A DNA stretch of 64,000 nt from Niveispirillum sp. (GTDB lineage Bacteria > Pseudomonadota > Alphaproteobacteria > Azospirillales > Azospirillaceae). A program made the translations under genes and the position numbers. The stretch lies in NCBI RefSeq assembly GCF_017996735.1, contig NZ_JAGOGJ010000008.1:1-64000 (forward strand), read 5' to 3'. Of the stretch, positions 11,526 through 18,530 are shown piece after piece. The notes beneath the pieces were generated by a model. It saw only the letters and a program-made list of their open reading frames with translations, did not search any database and was not told the DNA's origin. Every line of letters begins with the position of its first letter. The stretch's first letter is position 1.

Positions 11526-11671
11526 CTCCGAATGCGGGAAAACGCTGTTTCATTCGGTTGCATGGCGCAAGCAAGCATTCGGAGCTGGCAGGAAGCGAAC
11601 TCCTGAAACAGGATTTTCCGTTTCACACTGTTGCACAGGCTCGGAGTTGCCGTTTCTGCAACTCCGAATGC
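11526..11671. repeat. Intergenic inverted-repeat cluster with a 10-bp perfect hairpin
   Basis: Between recQ and the histidine-rich gene, the decamer CTCCGAATGC occurs at 11526-11535 and 11662-11671 on the plus strand and at 11575-11584 on the minus strand. A perfect hairpin with 10-bp arms, TCGGAGTTGC (11641-11650) and GCAACTCCGA (11658-11667), encloses a 7-nt loop. I see no gene in 11308-11708. The block could be a terminator, a palindromic repeat family member or a protein-binding site. Confidence 0.45.
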
Positions 11672-11708
11672 TGAGTGCCGCCACCCCGGTGGGCGGCGGC
11701 GTCAGGGA

Positions 11709-11840
11709 TCAATGGTGACCGTGGCCGCCATGATGGCCGTGACCATGACCGCCGTCGCCTTCCGGCGCCTTGATGGCGGAAATGCACAGGGCGGCCAGGA
11801 CGCTGGCCGCCAGGAAAAGGCCGATACCGACGAAGCTCAT
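11709..11840 (-). CDS. Small membrane-anchored histidine-rich peptide (43 aa)
   Basis: The gene reads from an ATG at 11840 preceded by an excellent ribosome-binding site, GGAGG with 7 nt spacing (11853-11848 region). The product starts MSFVGIGLFLAASVLAALC, one hydrophobic helix, then a short KAPEGDGG linker and a tail GHGHGHHGGHGHH of seven His residues alternating with Gly. The tail could bind Ni, Co, Zn or Cu at the membrane surface, but no function is known to me. It stands alone between recQ and the KAS III gene, in the same direction as both. It could be missed by automatic annotation because of its size. Confidence 0.7.
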   Translation of the reverse strand: MSFVGIGLFLAASVLAALCISAIKAPEGDGGHGHGHHGGHGHH

Positions 11841-11916
11841 GTCAATTCCTCCAGATCGAATTCCGGGCGCACCCTAATGGCCGCGCCGCCGGGGCGCAAG
11901 CGGGCAACGGGCCGCA

Positions 11917-12996
11917 TCATACCTCCATGACCGGATAGTCTTCGGGCAGTTCCGCCACCGTCGGCGCGGGGATCGGCCCGATATCGGCCAGGATGGTGCC
12001 CCAGGACCAGCCGACGCCGAACCCGGCCAGCAGCAGCTTTTTGCGGCCGCTTTCCAGTTCGGCGCCCAGGCGTGAACATAGCGCCAGCGGCACCGACGCG
12101 CTGCTGGTATTGCCGTATTTTTCCATGTCGATGATGTATTTGCCCGGATCACATCCGATCTTCTTGCGGATATGGTCCAACATCATCTTGTTGGCCTGGT
12201 GCGGGACGACATAGTCCAGATCGTCCACCGTCACCCCGGCATCGGCCATCGCCTGTTTCAGCAGGCCGGGCACGGCACGAAGGGTGAAGGTGAAGACCTC
12301 TGCCCCGTTCAGGTACAGGCGGGCATCGCGGTACAGCCGCGCCATCTCCGCCTCCGACCGGGGCGGATCGGTGGGGATCAGGCAGTCGCGCTTGCCGCCA
12401 GCCTTCACAAAGATATGCTTGGCCCCCGCCCCATCGGTGCCCAGGCTGACATGGATGGGGGCGGCATCGGGATCGATCTCCAGCGCCGTGGCCGATCCGG
12501 CATCCCCGAACAGGGGCAAGGTCGCCTTGTCCTCCGGGTGCAGCCAGCGGGTGGAGTTATCGCCACACAGGACCAGCGCGCGCCTGGCGCTGCCGCTCAG
12601 CAGCCGGGCCGCCATCCAGGTGCCATAGACAAAGCCCGAACAGCCCAGGGTGACGTCGAAGCAGGCGGCCGATGTCGGCAGGCCCAGATGGCGTTGCAGC
12701 ACCGCCGCCGTGACCGGTAGCACATAATCCGCATCCTGGCTGATGAAGATCAGCACATCGACCGATGCCGGGTCCCAGCCGAGTTGTTGCAGCAGCCCCT
12801 CTGCTGCCGCCCGGCACATGTCGGACGCACAATAGGGGCGCGGCAGGACCCGGCGTTCATAGACGCCGATGCCGGCATGCAGCTTGCGCGCCTCATCCTC
12901 GGTGAAGATGCCGGGGTCCTCGACAAAGGAATGGCGCTGACGCGGCACCACGGCCCGCACACCGGCGATCCGTACCCCTTCGATGGTGGCCTTCAT
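11917..12996 (-). CDS. Ketoacyl-ACP synthase III (FabH-like)
   Basis: A 359-residue thiolase-fold condensing enzyme. The catalytic triad is visible: Cys119 in TLGCSGFVYG, His in VVPHQANKMM near residue 265, and Asn in KYGNTSSASVP near residue 297. The N-terminus ATIEGVRIAGVRAVVPRQR is typical of KAS III-like proteins of carbohydrate or secondary metabolite clusters rather than the fatty-acid-initiating FabH (about 320 residues). I chose the ATG at 12996 over an upstream GTG. It is divergent from pseG across about 130 bp, so it may make an acyl group for a surface glycan. That link is inference. Confidence 0.82.
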   Translation of the reverse strand: MKATIEGVRIAGVRAVVPRQRHSFVEDPGIFTEDEARKLHAGIGVYERRVLPRPYCASDMCRAAAEGLLQQLGWDPASVDVLIFISQDADYVLPVTAAVLQRHLGLPTSAACFDVTLGCSGFVYGTWMAARLLSGSARRALVLCGDNSTRWLHPEDKATLPLFGDAGSATALEIDPDAAPIHVSLGTDGAGAKHIFVKAGGKRDCLIPTDPPRSEAEMARLYRDARLYLNGAEVFTFTLRAVPGLLKQAMADAGVTVDDLDYVVPHQANKMMLDHIRKKIGCDPGKYIIDMEKYGNTSSASVPLALCSRLGAELESGRKKLLLAGFGVGWSWGTILADIGPIPAPTVAELPEDYPVMEV

Positions 12997-13130
12997 GGCT
13001 TCACTGTCCTGACCTTCATGTCGTTCGCCCACTAGAGCATAAAGCGTGGCCCCGATCCAAGCTGGACGGAGGACGGGGCGGGTGTTAGGGCTTTACCCCA
13101 TCCCTGCAATCGCCTGCGGAAGCCGCCTTG

Positions 13131-14174
13131 ATGTCGGGTGCGAACCGGGTCCTGATCCGCGCCGATGCCAGTCCCGCCAAGGGCACCGGCCACATCATGC
13201 GCTGTCTGGCCCTGGCGGAGGCACTGCGTGACCAGGGGGCGGTTCCGGTTTTCGCCACGCGGGAGATCACCGAATCCCTGCGGGCACGGCTGCTGGCCGA
13301 TGGGTTCGACCATCATCCGCTGGCGGGGGACGAACCCGCCGACCTGCTGGCCCTGGCGCACCGCCTGGGGGCTACGGCGCTGGTGGTCGACAGTTACTGG
13401 CTGGATGCCGGATGGCGCGCGGCGGTGCGGCCGGGGTTCGGCGCCGTGCTGGCCCTGGATGATCTGGCCGACCGGATGCTGCATGCCGATCTGGTCTGGA
13501 ACCCGGCGCCGGGCGCCGCCTCCCTGCCCTATGCCACCCTGGCGCCGGGGGCGACGGTCCTGTCGGGGGAGGCCTACCTGTTGCTGCGGCGGGAGATACG
13601 GCAGGCAGCGGCTGCGCCGCGCCTGCCCTTGGCGGCCCGGAACAGCATCCTGCTGACCTTCGGTGGGTCCGATCCGGCGGGCCTGACGGTGCCGGTGGTG
13701 AAAAGATTGGCCCCCTCCCTGCCGTCGGGTGTCCGGCTGGATGTGGTGGCGGGCGGCAGCAACCCGGCCCTGGATTGCATCCGCGCCGCTTGCGCCCGTT
13801 TCCCCGGCGTGGTCCGCCTGCATATCGACAGCCGGGAGATGGGCAGCCTGATGGCAGCGGCGGGGCTGGCCGTGACGGCGGGCGGCGGCACCGTAGCGGA
13901 ACTGGCGGCCGTGGCGGTGCCCAGCCTGCTGGCCGTGGTCGCGGACAATCAGGCACCAGCCGCTGATGATGCGCGGAGCAAAGGCTGGGCGGCGGTGGTG
14001 GAGGCGCGCGGCGATCGGGCGGATGTCGCCGACATGATCGGTGACAAGGTCCGGGGCCTATGGTCCGACCTTCCCGCCCGTCAGGAATTGTCACGCCGCA
14101 TCGCCGCCGGCGGCATCGATGGCCAGGGCGCCGCACGGGTTGTGGCGGCACTGCTGGGATGGTTGGGCGCATAA
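13131..14174 (+). CDS. pseG: UDP-2,4-diacetamido-2,4,6-trideoxy-beta-L-altropyranose hydrolase (PseG-like)
   Basis: A 347-residue GT-B-fold enzyme of pseudaminic acid synthesis, which removes UDP before the NeuB-type condensation. The N-terminus VLIRADASPAKGTGHIMRCLALA has the conserved GxGHxxRC motif. ILLTFGGSDPAG and AVTAGGGTVAELAAVAVPSLL mark the nucleotide-binding C-terminal domain. The ATG at 13131 follows a TTG codon that could extend the frame by one residue. No other pse gene is in the window, so the rest of the pathway must be elsewhere. An isolated PseG-like protein may also act in another sugar pathway. Confidence 0.8.
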   Translation: MSGANRVLIRADASPAKGTGHIMRCLALAEALRDQGAVPVFATREITESLRARLLADGFDHHPLAGDEPADLLALAHRLGATALVVDSYWLDAGWRAAVRPGFGAVLALDDLADRMLHADLVWNPAPGAASLPYATLAPGATVLSGEAYLLLRREIRQAAAAPRLPLAARNSILLTFGGSDPAGLTVPVVKRLAPSLPSGVRLDVVAGGSNPALDCIRAACARFPGVVRLHIDSREMGSLMAAAGLAVTAGGGTVAELAAVAVPSLLAVVADNQAPAADDARSKGWAAVVEARGDRADVADMIGDKVRGLWSDLPARQELSRRIAAGGIDGQGAARVVAALLGWLGA

Positions 14175-14176
14175 GC

Positions 14177-14210
14177 AAAAGGGGCGGCCCGCTGCCGGAC
14201 CACCCCTTTT
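14177..14210. terminator. Bidirectional rho-independent terminator
   Basis: AAAAGGGGCGG (14177-14187) pairs with CCACCCCTTTT (14200-14210) with a single mismatch. It gives a GC-rich stem with A-rich and T-rich flanks, suited to ending both pseG (plus) and the Lrp-like gene (minus). Confidence 0.8.
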
Positions 14211-14233
14211 CTACACTTCAAAGACCAATGGAT

Positions 14234-14476
14234 TTAGCTGAACGCCTTGAAGGTGATGATGGTGAAGGTATCCTTCACCCCATCCAGGGTCTGGATTTGC
14301 CCGGTCACGAAGTGACCGATATCCTCGCCATCCTCCAAAAAACATTTCATCATCAAGTCATACTGGCCGGAGACGGAATGCACTTCCGATACTTCCGGCA
14401 CACTCTGCACCGCCAGGTCTGCCACATCATAGGCACGACCCAGTTCGCATTTGACCTGGACAAAAATCGTCTGCAT
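14234..14476 (-). CDS. Stand-alone Lrp/AsnC ligand-binding (RAM) domain protein
   Basis: An 80-residue protein consisting only of the regulator-of-amino-acid-metabolism fold: MQTIFVQVKCELGRAYDVAD, then the motif EVHSVSGQYDLMMK, then TLDGVKDTFTIITFKAFS. The usual N-terminal helix-turn-helix of Lrp/AsnC regulators is absent, so it cannot bind DNA in the classical way. Such short proteins form oligomeric rings and may sense amino acids or modulate full-length Lrp proteins. It begins 4 bp after the stop codon of the DEAD-box helicase and is probably co-transcribed with it. A shared terminator lies at 14177-14210. Confidence 0.87.
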   Translation of the reverse strand: MQTIFVQVKCELGRAYDVADLAVQSVPEVSEVHSVSGQYDLMMKCFLEDGEDIGHFVTGQIQTLDGVKDTFTIITFKAFS

Positions 14477-14480
14477 GGGC

Positions 14481-16091
14481 TCAGGACTCCACGCTCTCCG
14501 CGCCGTCAACCGTTTCGACCTCAGCCGCGCTGACCTTGGGCGGGCGGGCGGCACGCAGGATGAAGGCCGGCACATCGTCACCGAAGCCAACCACGGGCGG
14601 GCCACGATCATCATCCTCGTCACGGCGGGGGCGACGGTCACGACGGTCGTCCCGGTCGCGGCGATACTCGTCACGACGATGCTCGTCACGGCGGAACTCG
14701 CCCCGACCTTCAGGACGGGCTTCCGGACGGCCCTCGGGCCGCTCGCGATTGCGATCATTCCGTGGCTCGGGCCGCTCACGCTTCTGCTGGTGGGCCTCGA
14801 TGGCGGCTTCGGCCGCTTCGGGCTCCACATGCACATGCACGGGACGCTCAGCCTTGGGCGCGCGTTCAGCACGCTCGCCACGGTCACGGCCACCGCGACG
14901 CGGCTCGTCCTTCTTCGGCGCCCCCCGGCCACGACGGCGCGGATCGGCATCGTAGGACAGTTCGGCGGTCTCAACCCCTTCAACGGCGAAGCGGGGAATT
15001 TCCTTGCCGATCAGCTTCTCGATGGCCTGCACCAGCTTGCCGTCTTCCGGCGTGGCGATGGTGAAGGCACGTCCCAGTTTACCGGCGCGACCCGTGCGCC
15101 CGATACGGTGGACGTAATCTTCCGAATGATGCGGCGTATCGAAATTGAACACATGGCTGACATTGGAAATGTCGATGCCGCGCGCGGCCACGTCGGAACA
15201 GACCAGCAGGTCGATGCTGCCGGCCTTGAACGCTTCCAGCGTCTCCGTGCGCTTGGACTGCACCATGTCTCCATGGAGCGCACCGGCATTGAAGCCATGC
15301 TTGACCAGCGAACCGTGGACGACAGCGATGTCCTTCTTGCGATTGCAGAAGATGAAGGCGTTCTTCACGTCGTCGGTGGCGATCAGGCGGCGCAGCGCCT
15401 CGCGCTTGTCCTGTTCGTCAACGACCACAAGATGCTGGGCGACCGTGGTGGCGGTGCTGGCCGGGGCGCTGACCGTCACCTCTTCCGGGGTGGTCAGGAA
15501 CTTGTCGGCCAGACGCTTGATCTCCGGCGGCATGGTCGCGCTGAAGAACAGGGTCTGGCGCTTGCGCGGCAGCAGGCTGACGATACGTTCGATATCGGGG
15601 ATGAACCCCATGTCGAGCATGCGGTCCGCCTCGTCGATCACCAGGACCTTGATGTCGGTCAGCAGGATGTTGCCGCGATCGAACAGGTCCATCATGCGGC
15701 CGGGCGTGGCGATCAGCACATCGACGCCGCGTTCCAGCTTCTTGATCTGGTCGCCAAAGCTTTCGCCGCCGATCAGCAGCGCCATGGACAGCTTGTGGTA
15801 CTTGCCATACAGCTCGAAATTCTCGGCCACCTGGGCGGCCAGTTCGCGCGTCGGCTCCAGGATCAGCGACCGCGGCATGCGCGCCTTGGCGCGGCCACGG
15901 CCCAGGATTTCGATCATGGGCAGGGTAAAGGAAGCGGTCTTCCCCGTACCGGTCTGGGCGCAGCCCAGCACATCCCGCCCCTGCAGGACCCACGGGATGG
16001 CTTTTTCCTGGATCGGCGTCGGCGTCGTGTAGCCGACTTCTTCAACAGCGCGAAGGACTTCGGACCCGAGTCCAAGTTCCGAGAACAGCAT
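14481..16091 (-). CDS. DEAD-box ATP-dependent RNA helicase
   Basis: A 536-residue RNA helicase of the RhlE/DeaD type. It has the Q motif FSELGLGSEVLRAVEEVGYTTPTPIQ, Walker A AQTGTGKTAS, the DEAD box in VIDEADRMLDMGF, SAT in FFSATMPPEI, and motif VI HRIGRTGRAG. From about residue 390 on it has a long charged, disordered tail with repeated RRDE/YRRDRDDRRDRR blocks, typical of RNA-binding C-terminal extensions. I chose the ATG at 16091 (MLFSELGLG) because the frame upstream has no helicase homology. Likely roles are ribosome assembly and cold-stress RNA remodelling. Confidence 0.94.
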   Translation of the reverse strand: MLFSELGLGSEVLRAVEEVGYTTPTPIQEKAIPWVLQGRDVLGCAQTGTGKTASFTLPMIEILGRGRAKARMPRSLILEPTRELAAQVAENFELYGKYHKLSMALLIGGESFGDQIKKLERGVDVLIATPGRMMDLFDRGNILLTDIKVLVIDEADRMLDMGFIPDIERIVSLLPRKRQTLFFSATMPPEIKRLADKFLTTPEEVTVSAPASTATTVAQHLVVVDEQDKREALRRLIATDDVKNAFIFCNRKKDIAVVHGSLVKHGFNAGALHGDMVQSKRTETLEAFKAGSIDLLVCSDVAARGIDISNVSHVFNFDTPHHSEDYVHRIGRTGRAGKLGRAFTIATPEDGKLVQAIEKLIGKEIPRFAVEGVETAELSYDADPRRRGRGAPKKDEPRRGGRDRGERAERAPKAERPVHVHVEPEAAEAAIEAHQQKRERPEPRNDRNRERPEGRPEARPEGRGEFRRDEHRRDEYRRDRDDRRDRRPRRDEDDDRGPPVVGFGDDVPAFILRAARPPKVSAAEVETVDGAESVES

Positions 16092-16265
16092 TAGGCCTTC
16101 ATCATTCTGGAGGCGACGTCGAACACAAGCACCGTGACGTCGGCGGCGATAATCGATCGACCGCTGGCAACCCTGCATCCCCGGCATTTGGCGATCAGGG
16201 ACACGATGGAATACGGTCGCGCCTTCGATATCAATTTCGGCCTTTGAGAGCAAGGATTTCGGGCG

Positions 16266-16985
16266 ATGATGCACCCCACGCCGCACGCAAGGCAGCCCCT
16301 CCTTCTGTTACCGGGCCTGTTATGCGACCGGGCGCTGTGGGCGCACCAGATTGAAAACCTGTCCGACATCGCTGACACCCTTGTTCCGGACCTGACGGGT
16401 CATGAAAGGATCGGCGATCTGGCCGACTCCGTTTTGGTTAACGCACCCGACCGTTTCGCGCTGGCCGGCCTGTCCATGGGGGGATATGTGGCATTCGAGA
16501 TCATGCGCCGCGCACCGCAACGGGTGACGCATCTCTGCCTGATCGATACTTCCGCCCGTCCCGACACGAACGAACAAAGACAGCGGCGCGAGGCGATGCT
16601 GAAACTGGCGCGTATCGGCAAGTTCCGGGGCATGTCGCCCCGGCTTCTCTCCACCCAGGTGCATCCCGACCATGTGGCCGTGCCGGAGATCGGGGGCGTG
16701 GTACTGGCCATGACGGAACGGGTCGGGCGCGATGCCTTCTGCCGGCAGCAGGCGGCCATCCTGTCGCGGCCCGACAGCCGGCCCGATCTGGGGGTCATTA
16801 AGGTTTCCACTCTGGTGATCGTCGGCGCCGACGATGCGCAGACACCGCCGGACCGGTCGCGGGAAATCGCGGCCCTGATTCCGGACGCGCAATTGCACAT
16901 CCTGTCCCGCTGCGGCCATCTGGCCCCGCTGGAACAGCCGGCCCGTGTGACGGCCTTAATGCGGGAATGGCTGCGGCCAGACTGA
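16266..16985 (+). CDS. Alpha/beta-fold hydrolase
   Basis: A 239-residue single-domain hydrolase. It has the oxyanion-hole strand LLLLPGLLCDRALW, the nucleophile elbow GLSMGGYVAFE (Ser near residue 79), a catalytic Asp in IVGADDAQTPP, and His in CGHLAPLEQP. The substrate is not deducible; relatives are annotated as esterases, lactonases or dehalogenase-like enzymes. It starts at tandem ATGs (16266/16269), divergent from the helicase across about 175 bp that hold no gene I can support. Confidence 0.87.
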   Translation: MMHPTPHARQPLLLLPGLLCDRALWAHQIENLSDIADTLVPDLTGHERIGDLADSVLVNAPDRFALAGLSMGGYVAFEIMRRAPQRVTHLCLIDTSARPDTNEQRQRREAMLKLARIGKFRGMSPRLLSTQVHPDHVAVPEIGGVVLAMTERVGRDAFCRQQAAILSRPDSRPDLGVIKVSTLVIVGADDAQTPPDRSREIAALIPDAQLHILSRCGHLAPLEQPARVTALMREWLRPD

Positions 16986-17050
16986 ACCCTGCATGGCCCG
17001 ATCGCGAACATAATTGGCCCGTCCACGGCATCCGTCACAGCCGGCGTATC

Positions 17051-17079
17051 TTGCACCGCAGCGGAACGGCGCCTATAAA
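17051..17079 (+). promoter_or_regulatory. Sigma-70-type promoter of the PepSY/TonB receptor unit
   Basis: TTGCAC (17051-17056) and TATAAA (17074-17079) are separated by exactly 17 nt. This is the best housekeeping promoter in the window and it points into the PepSY gene. Confidence 0.72.
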
Positions 17080-17080
17080 A

Positions 17081-17095
17081 TGCGAATTAATCGCA
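17081..17095. promoter_or_regulatory. Operator-like palindrome over the predicted start site (possible Fur/Mur-type box)
   Basis: TGCGA-ATTAA-TCGCA is a perfect 5-bp-arm inverted repeat lying directly after the -10 hexamer, so a bound protein would block transcription. Its TGC...A/T-rich...GCA form resembles alphaproteobacterial Fur/Mur operators. That identity is inferred from the receptor genes downstream. Confidence 0.5.
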
Positions 17096-17104
17096 ATATC
17101 ACAG

Positions 17105-18265
17105 ATGGCGGTTTCCCCCATGTCGTCCCGGACGATCCGTGCCTGGTTCCTGGTCCATAAATGGTCCAGCCTGATCTGCACGCTCTTCCTGCTGATGCTG
17201 TGTCTGACCGGCCTGCCCCTGATCTTCCATGACGAGATCGAGGCGATGACGGGGGAAGACCAGGCCCTGGCCGTCACCGATGCCGGCCCCCGGTCGCTGG
17301 ACGAGATCCTGGCCATCGCCCTGTCCGACCGGCCCGGCCATGTCGGCCTGTTCATGAGTTTTGATGAGGACCGGCCGGTCGTGAATGTCACGACCGGCCC
17401 CCGCCCCGATGCGGCGGAAACGGACATGACCCTGCGGTCCTTTGACCTGCGGACAGGGGAACTGGTGGGGATCATCACCGATGACGGCGTGATGCATTTC
17501 CTGTTGCAGCTTCACACCGACATGTTTCTGGGGCTGCCCGGCATGTTGTTCCTGGGGGTTATGGGGGTGCTGTTCTTCGTGGCGACCGTGTCGGGTGTCG
17601 TGCTGTACGCGCCCTTCATGCGCAAACTGGCCTTCGGCACGGTCCGCGCCAGCCGGTCCCGGCGCGTCAAGTGGCTGGATTACCATAATCTTCTGGGCAT
17701 CGTGACCTTGGCCTGGGGCAGTGTCGTGGGCCTGACCGGCGTCATCAATACGCTGGCCACGCCCATAGTCCAGGTCTGGCAGGCGGGCGACCTGTCCGAT
17801 ATGACCGCCGCCTACAAGGGGCAGGACCCCGTGGCGCCCGATCAGATGGGTTCCCTGCAGGCGGCCGTGGACATGGCCCGGCGGGCGGCACCCGGCAACT
17901 GGGTACAGTTCGTCGCCTTTCCCGGCGGCACCTTCAGCACGGGCCATCACTATGCGGTATTTTTGCAGGGCGACACGCCGCTGACGAAAAAGCTGCTGAC
18001 CCCTGCCCTGGTCGATGCCCGCACGGGGGAACTGACCGCCATGCGCCCCCTTCCCTGGTATGTGCAGACCCTGCTGATGTCACAGCCGCTGCATTTCGGG
18101 GATTATGGCGGGCTGCCATTGAAGATCCTCTGGGCCGTGCTGGACCTGTTCAGCATCGTCATCCTGGGGTCCGGGCTTTACCTGTGGCTCGCCAAACGCG
18201 GCACGGCCTCCGACGCGCGATTGCGGGAGATTGAGGCATCTGTGGCCGTGAGGGCCGCACCATGA
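17105..18265 (+). CDS. PepSY-associated TM domain protein (iron-uptake associated)
   Basis: A 386-residue inner-membrane protein of the PepSY_TM family. The first helix holds LVHKWSSLICTLFLLMLCLTGLPLIFHDEI near residue 15, where LVHKW with its conserved His is the family start motif. LLQLHTDMFLGLPGMLFLGVMGVLF and WLDYHNLLGIVTLAWGSVVGLTG form further helices, and a last helix sits near the C-terminus. Such proteins often accompany siderophore receptors and may reduce or release iron at the inner membrane. The start could be 17105 or the ATG at 17120 (MSSRTIRAW); neither has a strong ribosome site. The next gene overlaps its stop. Confidence 0.87.
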   Translation: MAVSPMSSRTIRAWFLVHKWSSLICTLFLLMLCLTGLPLIFHDEIEAMTGEDQALAVTDAGPRSLDEILAIALSDRPGHVGLFMSFDEDRPVVNVTTGPRPDAAETDMTLRSFDLRTGELVGIITDDGVMHFLLQLHTDMFLGLPGMLFLGVMGVLFFVATVSGVVLYAPFMRKLAFGTVRASRSRRVKWLDYHNLLGIVTLAWGSVVGLTGVINTLATPIVQVWQAGDLSDMTAAYKGQDPVAPDQMGSLQAAVDMARRAAPGNWVQFVAFPGGTFSTGHHYAVFLQGDTPLTKKLLTPALVDARTGELTAMRPLPWYVQTLLMSQPLHFGDYGGLPLKILWAVLDLFSIVILGSGLYLWLAKRGTASDARLREIEASVAVRAAP

Positions 18266-18438
18266 GCCGGCGATCGCTCTGGGCCGTCTTTGCGGCCCCT
18301 ATCCTCATCGCGGTGCTCTCCATCGTCGGTCTGGTGGCCGCGCTGACGGGGGATGGCTGGCGGGATGCCCTGTCGTGGGCGGCGCTCGCGGTGCCGGTCC
18401 TGGCCGTCGCCTGGGCCATGGCGGCCCGACGATCCTGA
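18262..18438 (+). CDS. Small two-helix membrane protein (58 aa)
   Basis: The ATG at 18262 overlaps the PepSY gene stop in an ATGA junction. The product reads MSRRSLWAVFAAPILIAVL and continues to a GDGWRD loop, a second hydrophobic helix and a RRS end. Two helices with positive ends fit a small inner-membrane partner. Proteins of this size commonly sit between PepSY proteins and TonB-dependent receptors. A T6 run directly follows the stop but lacks a convincing stem. Confidence 0.75.
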   Translation: MSRRSLWAVFAAPILIAVLSIVGLVAALTGDGWRDALSWAALAVPVLAVAWAMAARRS

Positions 18439-18530
18439 TTTTTTAGCGGACACAACGCGACTGACTGTTGGTCGCACTCTCAAACTGTTTCTTGAAAGGG
18501 CGGCCGGACCAGGCCGCATGGGGGTTTCGG

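Noticed and set aside
16092..16265. Minus-strand frame before the DEAD-box gene that could extend or precede it
   Set aside because: The residues show no helicase similarity and no ribosome site; the helicase Q motif begins just after the ATG at 16091.
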